10,835 nucleotides of DNA, taken from the NCBI GenBank assembly GCA_947446335.1, contig CANFGA010000060.1, positions 1-10,835 on the forward strand, read 5' to 3'. Positions within the stretch are counted from its first letter, which is position 1; each line of letters begins with the position of its first letter. A program made the position numbers and the translations under genes. The DNA is from Oxalobacteraceae bacterium (GTDB lineage: Bacteria > Pseudomonadota > Gammaproteobacteria > Burkholderiales > Burkholderiaceae_D). Of the stretch, positions 1-6,935 are shown in pieces. Below the pieces are notes generated by a model. The model did not search any database. It was not told where the DNA came from and saw only the letters and a list, made by a program, of their open reading frames with translations.

Positions 1-175
1 CGCCATTGCCGGCATTGTTGTTGACGATGACCAGATCCTTGGCGCCATGCGCGATCAAGCCATCGATCAGCTCGGTCGGCTGGCCCGCGCCGCCGAAGCC
101 GCCGATCATGACGGTGGCGCCATCTTGCAAAGTGGCCAAGGCGTCGTGGATGGAAGCAGAAATTTTATTGATCAT
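1..175 (-). CDS. pcaI: 3-oxoadipate CoA-transferase subunit A, N-terminal part (runs off the left edge)
   Basis: Only the first 58 codons are in the window. The - strand frame starts with ATG at 175 and reads MINKISASIHDALATL, then a glycine-rich stretch MIGGFGGAGQPTELIDGL, then a run of asparagines and NAGNG. This is the typical N-terminus of PcaI-type subunits of 3-oxoacid CoA-transferases (SCOT family). The GGFG-x-x-G-x-P loop belongs to the CoA-transferase fold. The enzyme moves CoA from succinyl-CoA to 3-oxoadipate, the penultimate step of the beta-ketoadipate pathway, as a heteromer with PcaJ, which presumably lies beyond the edge. It starts 45 bases after the stop of the pcaC-pcaD fusion on the same strand, so it is probably the next gene of the operon. 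The ribosome binding site is weak (GGTG about 8 bases upstream of the ATG). Confidence 0.88.
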   Translation of the reverse strand, partial: MINKISASIHDALATLQDGATVMIGGFGGAGQPTELIDGLIAHGAKDLVIVNNNAGNG

Positions 176-220
176 GTGTGCACCAGTGTATGAATGAAGG
201 TGATTGGGTGACTTTGCTCA

Positions 221-1495
221 TCACAGCTGCGCCAGGAATTGGGTGATCGCGCCGGCGAACGCTGCCGGTTGCTCGATCGCGCTCAAGTGCGATGCCTGTG
301 CCAGCACGATCAGTTGCGCTCCAGGAATCGCGTCAGCCAGCGTGTGCGACATCGCCACCGGCGCACCCATGTCGAGTTCGCCAGCGATGACCAGCGTGGG
401 CGCTGCGATCTGAGCAAGTCGCTCTGTGGTATCGACACCACCGACCGCAGCGCAGCAGCCGAGGTAGCCGGTGACATCGGTTGTCACCAGGCGCTGGCGG
501 TAGCGCTCGATTGTCGCCGGATGTGCGGCGCGGAAAGCGTCGTGAAAATAGCGCGCCATCACCGCGTCGGCGATCGCTTCCACGCCTTGCGCTTGCACGG
601 TGCTGATGCGCTCGCGCCAGGCGGCTCTGGCCGCTTCCGGGTAGCTCGACGTGGTGTTGGCGACGACCAGCGCTGCCACCAGGGCAGGGTGACGCAGCGC
701 CAGTTCCTGGCCGACCATGCCGCCCATCGACAAGCCGATCCAGATCACCGGGCCGGAATCGAGTTCGCGCAGCAAGCGCGCCGCATCGTCGGCCAGTTCG
801 GCCATCGTGTAAGAGCCAGGCGGCGCATCCGAGCCGCCGTGGCCACGCTGGTCATAGCTGATCACGCGGCAAGGCATGGCGGCATCGTTGGCCAGGCTGT
901 TAGCCAAACCGTCCCACATGCTCTGGTCGCAGCCCAGCGCATGACTGAGCACGACGGTATGGCGCGCCACCTTGCAGCCCTTGGGCGCGCGCACGCTGTA
1001 GGACAGGCGCGGAGCGCTGACGGTGACCCCCGTGTGGCCCACGCCCGGATGGCAAGTCGCTTTCGGCGACAAAGGCGCCATGTCATAGCCGATCTGAGCA
1101 CCGATCTCGCGCAATATCTGCAGCGCATGGGTGAAGCCGGTGTTCGCTGCCGGCACGCCAGCGTAGATCGCGGCCTGGATCAACACTTCCTTCAACTCAT
1201 CGGGCGTCAAACGGGTGTCTTCGCCGCCCAGCAATGCGGCGCGCACGTGCAGTTCGAATTCTTCCCAACGCCCCATCGCCATCGTCGTCGACAGCACGAT
1301 GATGCGGCGGGTTTTTTTCTCCAGACCGGGCCGGCCCCAGATTTCATGCCACGCGAAGCGCGTGATCAGGTTCTGGAATTCGGCATTGAAGCTGTTGGCA
1401 TTGGCCAGCGACCGGTCTACCCAGACGTCGCCCAATATCTGGCGCCGGTTCTGCAGTCCACGTTCAAGGTCGTGGTTGATGGGATCATGACTCAT
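221..1495 (-). CDS. pcaCD: fused 4-carboxymuconolactone decarboxylase / 3-oxoadipate enol-lactonase
   Basis: The protein has 424 aa and two enzymes in one chain. Residues 1 to about 135 are a carboxymuconolactone decarboxylase (PcaC): RRQILGDVWVDRSLANA near the start, then LITRFAWHEIWGRPGL and HVRAALLGG. After a linker (about 136-160), residues 161-424 are an alpha/beta hydrolase of the PcaD type. The nucleophile elbow is GLSMGG with Ser256, and the other triad candidates are Asp375 in AGELD and His403 in ASHL. The fusion would catalyse the two consecutive steps from 4-carboxymuconolactone through the enol-lactone to 3-oxoadipate in the cytosol. Its ATG overlaps the end of pcaB by 11 bases (ATGAGTCATGA), which suggests translational coupling. 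Separate PcaC and PcaD are about 130 and 260 aa, matching the two halves. The domain order here is C then D; the PcaL fusions I know from actinobacteria are D then C. Confidence 0.93.
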   Translation of the reverse strand: MSHDPINHDLERGLQNRRQILGDVWVDRSLANANSFNAEFQNLITRFAWHEIWGRPGLEKKTRRIIVLSTTMAMGRWEEFELHVRAALLGGEDTRLTPDELKEVLIQAAIYAGVPAANTGFTHALQILREIGAQIGYDMAPLSPKATCHPGVGHTGVTVSAPRLSYSVRAPKGCKVARHTVVLSHALGCDQSMWDGLANSLANDAAMPCRVISYDQRGHGGSDAPPGSYTMAELADDAARLLRELDSGPVIWIGLSMGGMVGQELALRHPALVAALVVANTTSSYPEAARAAWRERISTVQAQGVEAIADAVMARYFHDAFRAAHPATIERYRQRLVTTDVTGYLGCCAAVGGVDTTERLAQIAAPTLVIAGELDMGAPVAMSHTLADAIPGAQLIVLAQASHLSAIEQPAAFAGAITQFLAQL

Positions 1496-2858
1496 GGATT
1501 TTTTCGCTTTTCAATATTAATTGTTTCAATTGGCCGCGCGCCAGCGTTGCCGCCGGCTGCGCTGCGGCCACCGGATCGAACCAGGCATCGACGTCAAAGG
1601 CGCTTTCTTTCAGGCGTGGATCGCCGGCGATCGCATCCTTGACGACGCAGGAGAGCTGCACGCCGTCTTTTACCGTTTTTTGGCTCAGTTGCTCGACCAT
1701 GCTGTGCGCTTGCGGGCGACCGATGACGGCGCCCAGGTGGATCGCCACCGCTTCCGCATAGACCAGACCTTGCAAGGCGTCGATGTTGGCGCCCATGCGC
1801 TGCTGATCGACCAGCAGACCGGCCATCGCTTCATTAAGCGCATTGAGCGCGCCGTGTGCGCTCAAAAACAATCCAGGCCATTCGGCCAGCTCGGCTTGCC
1901 AGTTGCCCAGACCGCGTTCATGCTGCTGGCCCATGCTGGCTAACAGGGCGGCGGCGCGCTGCGGCGTGCGCGTGGCAGCGGCCAGCGCGATCATCGCCGA
2001 TACCGGATTGCGTTTGTGCGGCATCGCGCTCGATCCGCCGCGGCCATTGCCCGATGGTTCGGCCAGTTCGCCGATTTCGCCCTGCGCCATCAGCGACAAG
2101 TCGATCGCGATCTTGCCCAGACTGCCAGCGAGGACCGCCACTTCCAGCCCCAGGCGCACCCATTCGTCGCGCTGCGTGTGCCATGGCGCATCAGGCAAGC
2201 TGATCGCCAGGTCGGCTGCCATGCGCTGCGCGACCAGCGGCCCCTTGTCCGCCATCACCGCCAGCGTGCCGACGGCGCCGCCGAGCTGCAATTGCAGCGC
2301 GCGCTGCGCCGCGCTGCGCAATTGCTTGCGCGCGCGCACCAGCGGCGCGGCCCAGCCGACCAGCTTGAAGCCGAAGCTGGTGACCTGGGCCGGTTGCATC
2401 AGCGTGCGCGCCAGCACCGGCGTGCTCAGGTGGGTTTCGGCCAACTGCAGCAGACGCGCAATGAGCGTGTCCAGCCCCGCTTCCAGCAACGCCAGCGCAT
2501 CGCGCGTGACCAGCACCATCGCGGTATCGATGACATCCTGGCTGGTCGTGCCGTAGTGGACAAACGTGGCCGACTCGGGATTGAACAGCGCAACCGTCTT
2601 GGTCAGTTCCTTGGTCAGTGGAATGGCCAGGCTGCCGGCGCGCCGGCTCGCGCGCACCAGTGCTGGAATGTCGTACAGATGGGCGATGCAAACGCTGGCG
2701 ATCGCCCGCGCGGCCGACTCGGGTATGACACCCTCAAGCGCCTGGGCACGCGCCAGACTTTCCTCGAAACGGAACATCGCTTGCACTACGGCCGCATCGT
2801 CGAAGACCGTGATCATCTCGGTGGTGGTGAGGAAACTGTCAAAGATGTTGACGCTCAT
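1485..2858 (-). CDS. pcaB: 3-carboxy-cis,cis-muconate cycloisomerase
   Basis: The protein has 457 aa from the ATG at 2858 (MSVNIFDSFLTT). An in-frame upstream extension to 2957 exists but would run through the end of pcaG and lacks family character. The chosen ATG has GGGAG and GTGA just upstream. It belongs to the fumarase/aspartase superfamily: HYGTTSQD at 101-108 and the signature GGSSAMPHKRNP at 274-285 are both intact. The enzyme cyclises 3-carboxymuconate, the product of the PcaHG dioxygenase, to 4-carboxymuconolactone, which the next gene uses. It lies 25 bases after the pcaG stop and overlaps pcaCD by 11 bases, so it is part of one leftward operon. Adenylosuccinate lyase is a related family, but the pca neighbours settle the assignment. 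Confidence 0.95.
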   Translation of the reverse strand: MSVNIFDSFLTTTEMITVFDDAAVVQAMFRFEESLARAQALEGVIPESAARAIASVCIAHLYDIPALVRASRRAGSLAIPLTKELTKTVALFNPESATFVHYGTTSQDVIDTAMVLVTRDALALLEAGLDTLIARLLQLAETHLSTPVLARTLMQPAQVTSFGFKLVGWAAPLVRARKQLRSAAQRALQLQLGGAVGTLAVMADKGPLVAQRMAADLAISLPDAPWHTQRDEWVRLGLEVAVLAGSLGKIAIDLSLMAQGEIGELAEPSGNGRGGSSAMPHKRNPVSAMIALAAATRTPQRAAALLASMGQQHERGLGNWQAELAEWPGLFLSAHGALNALNEAMAGLLVDQQRMGANIDALQGLVYAEAVAIHLGAVIGRPQAHSMVEQLSQKTVKDGVQLSCVVKDAIAGDPRLKESAFDVDAWFDPVAAAQPAATLARGQLKQLILKSEKIHES

Positions 2859-2883
2859 TGCTTCACTCCCATGGGTTGATACA

Positions 2884-3402
2884 TCAGGTGTAATCGAAGA
2901 AGACGGTTTCCTTGTCGGTCTGCATCCAGATATCCCAGATGTAGTGTGCGGGACCATGCTTTCGTGCGATCAAGGTGGCGCGCCGCTCGCTTGGCACTTG
3001 CTGCAAGATGGCGGACTCGGCCAGGCCGGCATCATCATCGAGGAATACGGCGGTAAATTGATGCTTGCCCAGGCCGCGTGCGAAGACCGTGATGTAGGCG
3101 GCAGGCTGGCCCAACATGGGCGCAGTCACTTGGGACAGTTCGAAGCGGAAGGCGCCTGCATCGTCGCTGGGGATGCGGCGAAAGCCCGGGATCGCATGCG
3201 CTGCTTCGGCCGAAAACGCGTCCGGCAGCCAGGCCTCGATCATCGCATCGTTGATTGGTGCGCCGTCGCCGTCGCGGATGATGCCTTCGATGACGATAGT
3301 GGGCGCCGTTGACGCAACGCTGGCAGTGGCATCGACGGCCCAGCGCCATGCTTCATGCGAAAAAGGGCCGATGGTTTGGGAACTGGTGATGTTGGAAGTC
3401 AT
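2884..3402 (-). CDS. pcaG: protocatechuate 3,4-dioxygenase, alpha subunit
   Basis: The protein has 172 aa from the ATG at 3402 (MTSNITSSQTIGPFSHE). A TTG 18 bases further upstream is also in frame, but the stretch between holds the purine-rich GAAAGAAAG, which serves better as ribosome binding site for the ATG. SSQTIGPF near the N-terminus and the beta-sandwich segment with DGDGAPINDAMIEAW are typical of intradiol dioxygenase alpha chains. The alpha subunit lacks the iron ligands found in beta and completes the active site of the (alpha-beta-Fe)n enzyme, which opens the ring of protocatechuate between C3 and C4 to give 3-carboxymuconate. It is somewhat shorter than the roughly 200 aa of Pseudomonas PcaG. 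It follows pcaH by 58 bases. The C-terminus (ETVFFDYT) looks complete. Confidence 0.93.
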   Translation of the reverse strand: MTSNITSSQTIGPFSHEAWRWAVDATASVASTAPTIVIEGIIRDGDGAPINDAMIEAWLPDAFSAEAAHAIPGFRRIPSDDAGAFRFELSQVTAPMLGQPAAYITVFARGLGKHQFTAVFLDDDAGLAESAILQQVPSERRATLIARKHGPAHYIWDIWMQTDKETVFFDYT

Positions 3403-3416
3403 GGGGACGCTTTCTT

Positions 3417-3466
3417 TCAAACTGGTCTCAAATCGCTGTTAAATTGCGATCAAACTGATGTCAAAT
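3417..3466. repeat. imperfect 17-bp direct repeat in the pcaH-pcaG spacer
   Basis: TCAAACTGGTCTCAAAT (3417-3433) and TCAAACTGATGTCAAAT (3450-3466) match at 15 of 17 positions and are 33 bp apart, about three helical turns. The second copy covers the pcaH stop codon; the first reaches the ribosome binding region of pcaG. Between them ATCGC (3432-3436) and GCGAT (3446-3450) form a short inverted repeat. Function is unknown; a local duplication or an internal control site are both possible. Confidence 0.55.
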
Positions 3467-4153
3467 GCCGAACGGCGTCGCGCCGCGCCCGCGCAGAACG
3501 ATGTCGAATTCATAGCCGAGCATCTCGCCACCCACGGTATGCGCCATGCTGAAGCGGGAAATCAGGCGCTCGCGCGCTTGTGCGTCGGGAATGCTCTGGA
3601 AGATCGGATCGTAGTCGAACAGCGGATCGCTGGGGAAATACATCTGAGTGACCAGGCGCTGCGCATAAACATTGCCGAACAGCGAAAAATGGATATGCGC
3701 GGGCCGCCATGCCTTCTCGTGATTGCCCCACGGGTAAGGTCCCGGCTTGATCGTCACAAAACGATAGCGGCCCTGATCGTCGGTCAGCATCTTGCCCAGG
3801 CCAAAGAAGTTCGGATCCAGTGGCGCTGCGTGCTGATCGCGTTTGTGCCAGTAGCGTCCGGATGAATTCGATTGCCACACTTCGAGCAGCGAGTTGCATA
3901 CCGGTTTGCCATCCTCATCGACCACGCGGCCGGTGACGACGATCTTTTCACCGAGCGGCTCGCCCTGGCCTTGCGCGGTCAGATCCAGGTCGTTAGGCAA
4001 GATCAGGCTGCGCGATGCCGTCAGATTCTGCTGTACTGGTACCGGTGCATGCAAGCGCAGCGGCGGCTGCGTCGGGCCGCGTTTCAGCGTCGACTTGTAG
4101 GGAGGATGAATCAGGGTCGGGTAGACGCCGGCGTCGACGGTCTCGAATTTCAT
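3461..4153 (-). CDS. pcaH: protocatechuate 3,4-dioxygenase, beta subunit
   Basis: The protein has 230 aa from the ATG at 4153 (MKFETVDAG). This start is preceded by GGAG with a 6-base spacer. In-frame starts at 4165 and 4216 would put the ribosome binding site inside the gene. This is the iron-carrying chain of the intradiol dioxygenase. The four ferric ligands expected from the Pseudomonas enzyme are visible: Tyr101 (SSGRYWH), Tyr140 (GPYPWGN), His153 and His155 (RPAHIHF). The enzyme opens the ring of protocatechuate with O2. It is the first gene of the leftward pca operon and is divergent from the regulator at 4346. The intergenic inverted repeat centred at 4215 lies about 60 bases upstream of its start. 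I see no strong -35/-10 pair for it, which fits an activator-dependent promoter. Confidence 0.95.
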   Translation of the reverse strand: MKFETVDAGVYPTLIHPPYKSTLKRGPTQPPLRLHAPVPVQQNLTASRSLILPNDLDLTAQGQGEPLGEKIVVTGRVVDEDGKPVCNSLLEVWQSNSSGRYWHKRDQHAAPLDPNFFGLGKMLTDDQGRYRFVTIKPGPYPWGNHEKAWRPAHIHFSLFGNVYAQRLVTQMYFPSDPLFDYDPIFQSIPDAQARERLISRFSMAHTVGGEMLGYEFDIVLRGRGATPFGI

Positions 4154-4203
4154 GAGTTGCTCCATTGTTTTTTGATGGCCGGTGCCTATCGGTACCGACA
4201 ACG

Positions 4204-4226
4204 ATTTGTGCGACAATCGCTCAAAT
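4204..4226. promoter_or_regulatory. inverted repeat in the pcaH/pcaR intergenic region, probable PcaR operator
   Basis: The arms ATTTGTGCGA (4204-4213) and TCGCTCAAAT (4217-4226) are complementary at 9 of 10 positions around a CAA centre. The core GTGCGACAATCGCTC (4208-4222) agrees at 12 of 15 positions with GTTCGATAATCGCAC, the Pseudomonas putida PcaR site as I remember it. It sits between the divergent pcaH and pcaR genes, just upstream of the likely pcaR -35 box. That fits an IclR-type activator controlling the operon and its own gene. A separate perfect palindrome TCGGTACCGA lies at 4189-4198. Confidence 0.7.
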
Positions 4227-4241
4227 CAGTTTTTTTAATTA

Positions 4242-4269
4242 TTGCAATCGATGTTAGGCAATAAATAAT
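4242..4269 (+). promoter_or_regulatory. candidate sigma-70 promoter of pcaR
   Basis: TTGCAA (4242-4247) and AATAAT (4264-4269) are separated by 16 bases. The -10 box matches the consensus at 5 of 6 positions and the -35 box at 4 of 6. It lies about 75 bases upstream of the regulator start and 15 bases downstream of the candidate operator. Confidence 0.45.
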
Positions 4270-4345
4270 CGGGGATCAAGGCCGCAAACGACGGCAATGG
4301 CCGCTTACCGCCCTTTTTGTGCGGTATTCGCCCAAAAAGGATACT

Positions 4346-5179
4346 ATGTTTTCGAATGCTCCAGATGCGCCCTCGCCAGATGATGGATCCAGGGCGCTGC
4401 AGCCGGGTACTGCGCAGCGTGATGCTCCTTTAATGCGCGACATCATTGCCGGCCTGGACAAGGGCTTGCAGGTGATCGAGGCGTTCGACCAGGAACGATC
4501 GAGGCTGACCATCAGCGAAGTGGCGCAGCGCACCGGCTTGACGCGCGCAGCAGCCAGGCGTTACCTGATCACGTTGACCCATCTGGGCTACGCCAAACAC
4601 GAGGACAAGCTGTTTTCGCTGACGCCGAAGGTGTTGCGTCTCGGGCATTCGTACCTGCATTCGGCCCGTCTGCCGCGCATCGTCCAGCCCCTGTTGTACC
4701 GGCTCGCTTATTCATTGCAGGAAGCGGCATCCGCCGGGGTACTGGAAGACGATCAACTGGTCTGCGTGGCGGCGGTCAGCGCAGGTCGCGTGGTGTCGGC
4801 GACCTTGCAGCCAGGAACCCGGGTGCCGGCGTTTTGTACCGCGAATGGTCGTGTGTTGCTCGCTGGATTGCCGCAGTCGCAGATCGAGGTCTATCTGGCG
4901 CGCCTGGAGATCGAGCCCGTCACGATCCACACGATTGTCAACAAGGACCGGCTGTCGATGGAAATCGCGCGCACCCGGGCCCAGGGTTATGCTGTCGTCG
5001 ATCAGGAATTCGAACTGGGATTGCGCACGATCGCCGTACCGCTCAGGAATTTCCGAGGCGAGACGGTCGCGGCGATGAATGTCAGCGTGCATGCGGGGCG
5101 CATGCCGGTCGAGGATATTGTTGATCGTTGCCTGCCGGCACTGCTGAAAGTACAGGTCGAACTCAGTTCGCTCCTGTAG
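4346..5179 (+). CDS. pcaR: IclR-family transcriptional regulator of the pca genes (PcaR/PcaU/PobR type)
   Basis: The protein has 277 aa from the ATG at 4346 (MFSNAPDAPS), which has AAGGA 5 bases upstream. A GTG at 4319 is in frame but has no ribosome binding site. Residues 31-100 form the winged helix-turn-helix of IclR proteins: GLDKGLQVIEAF, then LTISEVAQRTGLTRAAARRYL, then LFSLTPKVLRLG. Residues 105-277 are the GAF-like effector domain, with SAGVLEDDQLVCVA, TANGRVLLA and GYAVVDQEFELGLRTIAVP, the pattern typical of the Pca regulon regulator subfamily. In relatives the inducer is 3-oxoadipate (PcaR) or protocatechuate (PcaU); which applies here cannot be read from sequence. It is divergent from pcaH, the usual place for the local activator. 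Confidence 0.9.
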   Translation: MFSNAPDAPSPDDGSRALQPGTAQRDAPLMRDIIAGLDKGLQVIEAFDQERSRLTISEVAQRTGLTRAAARRYLITLTHLGYAKHEDKLFSLTPKVLRLGHSYLHSARLPRIVQPLLYRLAYSLQEAASAGVLEDDQLVCVAAVSAGRVVSATLQPGTRVPAFCTANGRVLLAGLPQSQIEVYLARLEIEPVTIHTIVNKDRLSMEIARTRAQGYAVVDQEFELGLRTIAVPLRNFRGETVAAMNVSVHAGRMPVEDIVDRCLPALLKVQVELSSLL

Positions 5180-5259
5180 TCGCACGCTGATCTGCAGACT
5201 ATCCTGTCACGGTTTCCAGGTTTGATGTGCACTGTCAATAGCGGACGCTTTCGTGTCTA

Positions 5260-5439
5260 TCAAGCAATCATCGTTGTCTTTCTGAATTTTTTAGTGAATA
5301 ACACTGGTGAAATGTAGCCTCGGCGCGAGTGGATTCGCTGAAGATTGTAGGACATCTTGATATATTCCTGAATCGCCGCTTCGGCGTTAGTTTTCCGCGT
5401 GGCATAGCGCTGAAAGATGATATGCCTCCGCCTGTGAAG
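5260..5439 (-). pseudogene. C-terminal remnant of an IS3-family transposase (OrfB)
   Basis: The - strand frame from 5439 to the stop at 5260-5262 encodes about 59 residues. They include FQRYATRKTNAEAAIQEYI, then YNLQRIHSRRGYISPVLF. This matches the C-terminal pattern of IS3-family integrase-type transposases (RYxTRxxAxxxIxEYIxxxYNxxRxHSxxGYxSPxxF). A stop codon (5440-5442) lies just upstream, and the DDE catalytic core is absent, so only a fragment is left. No terminal inverted repeats could be recognised. It marks the left edge of the AT-rich accessory stretch and shows past insertion activity between pcaR and the primase operon. Confidence 0.65.
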
Positions 5440-5478
5440 TTAGCCCTAACAATCTGTGCTGAATTGATAAAGGCGGAG
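5426..5478. repeat. nested inverted repeats beside the IS remnant
   Basis: CTCCGCCT (5426-5433) and AGGCGGAG (5471-5478) are perfect 8-bp arms 37 bases apart. Inside lies a second inverted repeat, GTTAGCCCTAAC (5439-5450, 5-bp arms). On the + strand the outer stem is followed by CTTTT, so a weak terminator downstream of pcaR is one possibility; a leftover of the insertion sequence is another. Confidence 0.4.
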
Positions 5479-5479
5479 C

Positions 5480-5641
5480 TTTTCTGAAGCGTAATTGATG
5501 AAAGGAAAGGAAGTATTTTTATTATTAATTTTTAAATATAATTAATGACTAATTATGCTATAGTCATTTTTAAAAAATCAGACTGTAGATAGATATAATT
5601 TGCAATAAATTAAATTTTTCTATGGACTGAAAATGAATATT
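5480..5641. other. AT-rich non-coding stretch with a palindrome
   Basis: Very AT-rich spacer between the IS remnant and the end of the primase gene, with no ORF or recognised RNA. AATGACTA (5544-5551) and TAGTCATT (5561-5568) form a perfect 8-bp inverted repeat with a 9-base loop, flanked by T- and A-runs. On the - strand it lies about 75 bases past the primase stop and could end that transcript, but the stem is AT-rich and the T-run is interrupted. Confidence 0.4.
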
Positions 5642-6913
5642 TTATTTTTTGTAAATCCAGTTTTGAACTGATCTAATGCTAACCTCCATTTTTTTCGAAA
5701 TTTCTTTAACAGTTTCACCATTTTGAAAGGAGGAAAGCGCATACTCGCGTCGTCGTTCCGCTACTGATAAATATTCACTTCGCATTATTGACCCGTCATT
5801 TCGTCTTTGCCCTTCTCTTCTTTGTTTGTCGAATTGATGTTTGCGTTCGATTGCCAATTCGTCCGGAATGATGGCTCGGAGTTCGGCAAGCAATCCGTCA
5901 GGTATCAGATGCTTTAATAACCTGTATAATGTCGATCGTCGGTATTTGTAACGATGTTCGTCTTCTCCTTCTGCGCTCATTCGAGCGCGATGTACGATGC
6001 TGCTGGTGTAATTAATTACCTGGCATTCGGTTAATGACGGAGTCATTTTTCTAGCTACCGATCTTATTTCATCCTCAAGTGAGTCCGAAACTGTAAACCA
6101 ACTGAGCGCATTTGCAAGGTGAAACAAAATGGTATTTCTGCAGCGACTATCTGCTGGGATACTATTTTTTGGCCAATTCCATTCTATTATTTTATATAAG
6201 TCAAAATAAATAAGATGCCATCTTATAAAAATTGATCCTCGTACTTTTCTTTGTGATATTGCTTTAGTCGCATCAGGCGTAATTTTTGTGCGCCTATCTC
6301 TTATTTCCAATCTGTTAATTGGAAGAATTTGATCCGCCAGCCAGTCAAAATTAAAAGGAATACGATTCAATATTTCAGCAGTGGTTTTCACCCCATTTTC
6401 ACTGTTGATCGTGCCGACCAATCTCAAAACACGTGTCGCATCAGCACACATTTTATCGGCACCGGTGATGTCTATTAATCTGCGTTGCACTGCTTGCCAT
6501 CTAGGCAAGGCCTTTGCTGGTGTTGGATCAATCAACCAGTAAAAATGCGCCCCTCGCCCAGACCAAACTATTATATTTGGATCCGGTATTTTTTCTTTTA
6601 TAAGTGCGGATAACGCGCACTCAACTATTTCCAATATATTCTCCCCATTATGTGCATCAACATCTATATATTGGGCATTCAAAGTGGAAAGTAAATTGAT
6701 TCTTCGCCAGCCATAGAATTCATTGGGTGTCATATAGACATCAACTGCATTACTTTGGAGAGCGAGAGTATCTCGAGTTCTGGATGTTGCTGAAAGTGTG
6801 TGCCATTTTTTCTTGTGGGCGTTCCTGGTCCAAAGAATGACAGTATTTTTCTGGTTCCCGTGAAATAAGTCGAACTGCTGTTCAGGTCGAACCAACTCAT
6901 TTTTGAATTCCAT
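5642..6913 (-). CDS. AEP-superfamily primase-like protein with C-terminal helix-turn-helix
   Basis: The protein has 423 aa, with ATG at 6913 preceded by GGGG. I recognise the three motifs of archaeo-eukaryotic primases: QYIDVDAH with Asp84 and Asp86 (metal binding), WSGRGAHFYW with His123, and DATRVLRLVGTIN at 158-170, the D-x-x-R-h-h-R-L-x-G-T-x-N pattern of plasmid and phage primases. Residues about 255-310 (RCRNTILFHLANAL, then LTECQVINYTSSI) resemble a PriCT primase C-terminal domain. The last 35 residues (NGETVKEISKKMEVSIRSVQNWIYKK) look like a helix-turn-helix. There is no Walker A helicase motif, so this is a primase (or primase-polymerase) without a fused helicase. It starts 12 bases after the sigma-like gene. 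The gene is AT-rich compared with both flanks, which suggests horizontal acquisition. The biological role is unknown: plasmid-like replication, defence and a domesticated primase are all open. Confidence 0.7.
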   Translation of the reverse strand: MEFKNELVRPEQQFDLFHGNQKNTVILWTRNAHKKKWHTLSATSRTRDTLALQSNAVDVYMTPNEFYGWRRINLLSTLNAQYIDVDAHNGENILEIVECALSALIKEKIPDPNIIVWSGRGAHFYWLIDPTPAKALPRWQAVQRRLIDITGADKMCADATRVLRLVGTINSENGVKTTAEILNRIPFNFDWLADQILPINRLEIRDRRTKITPDATKAISQRKVRGSIFIRWHLIYFDLYKIIEWNWPKNSIPADSRCRNTILFHLANALSWFTVSDSLEDEIRSVARKMTPSLTECQVINYTSSIVHRARMSAEGEDEHRYKYRRSTLYRLLKHLIPDGLLAELRAIIPDELAIERKHQFDKQRREGQRRNDGSIMRSEYLSVAERRREYALSSFQNGETVKEISKKMEVSIRSVQNWIYKK

Positions 6914-6921
6914 ATGCGCCC

Positions 6922-6935
6922 CGACTTAAAAGTCG
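6922..6935. promoter_or_regulatory. perfect palindrome over the stop codon of the sigma-like gene
   Basis: CGACTTAAAAGTCG has 6-bp arms and a 2-base centre. It spans the TAA of the upstream gene and ends 9 bases before the primase ATG, next to its GGGG ribosome binding site. A role in translational coupling or protein binding is possible but unproven. Confidence 0.4.

Noticed and set aside
239..1642. A 467-codon ORF on the + strand opposite pcaCD
   Set aside because: It is Arg/His-rich with no family character, and the opposite strand encodes two clearly recognised enzyme domains. It is a GC-rich shadow frame.
2016..2879. A 287-codon ORF on the + strand opposite pcaB
   Set aside because: Composition is typical of an antisense shadow, and pcaB with its intact signature occupies the other strand.
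2859..2957. Upstream extension of pcaB to 2957
   Set aside because: It would overlap the end of pcaG, and the added 33 residues do not look like the family. The ATG at 2858 has a ribosome binding site.
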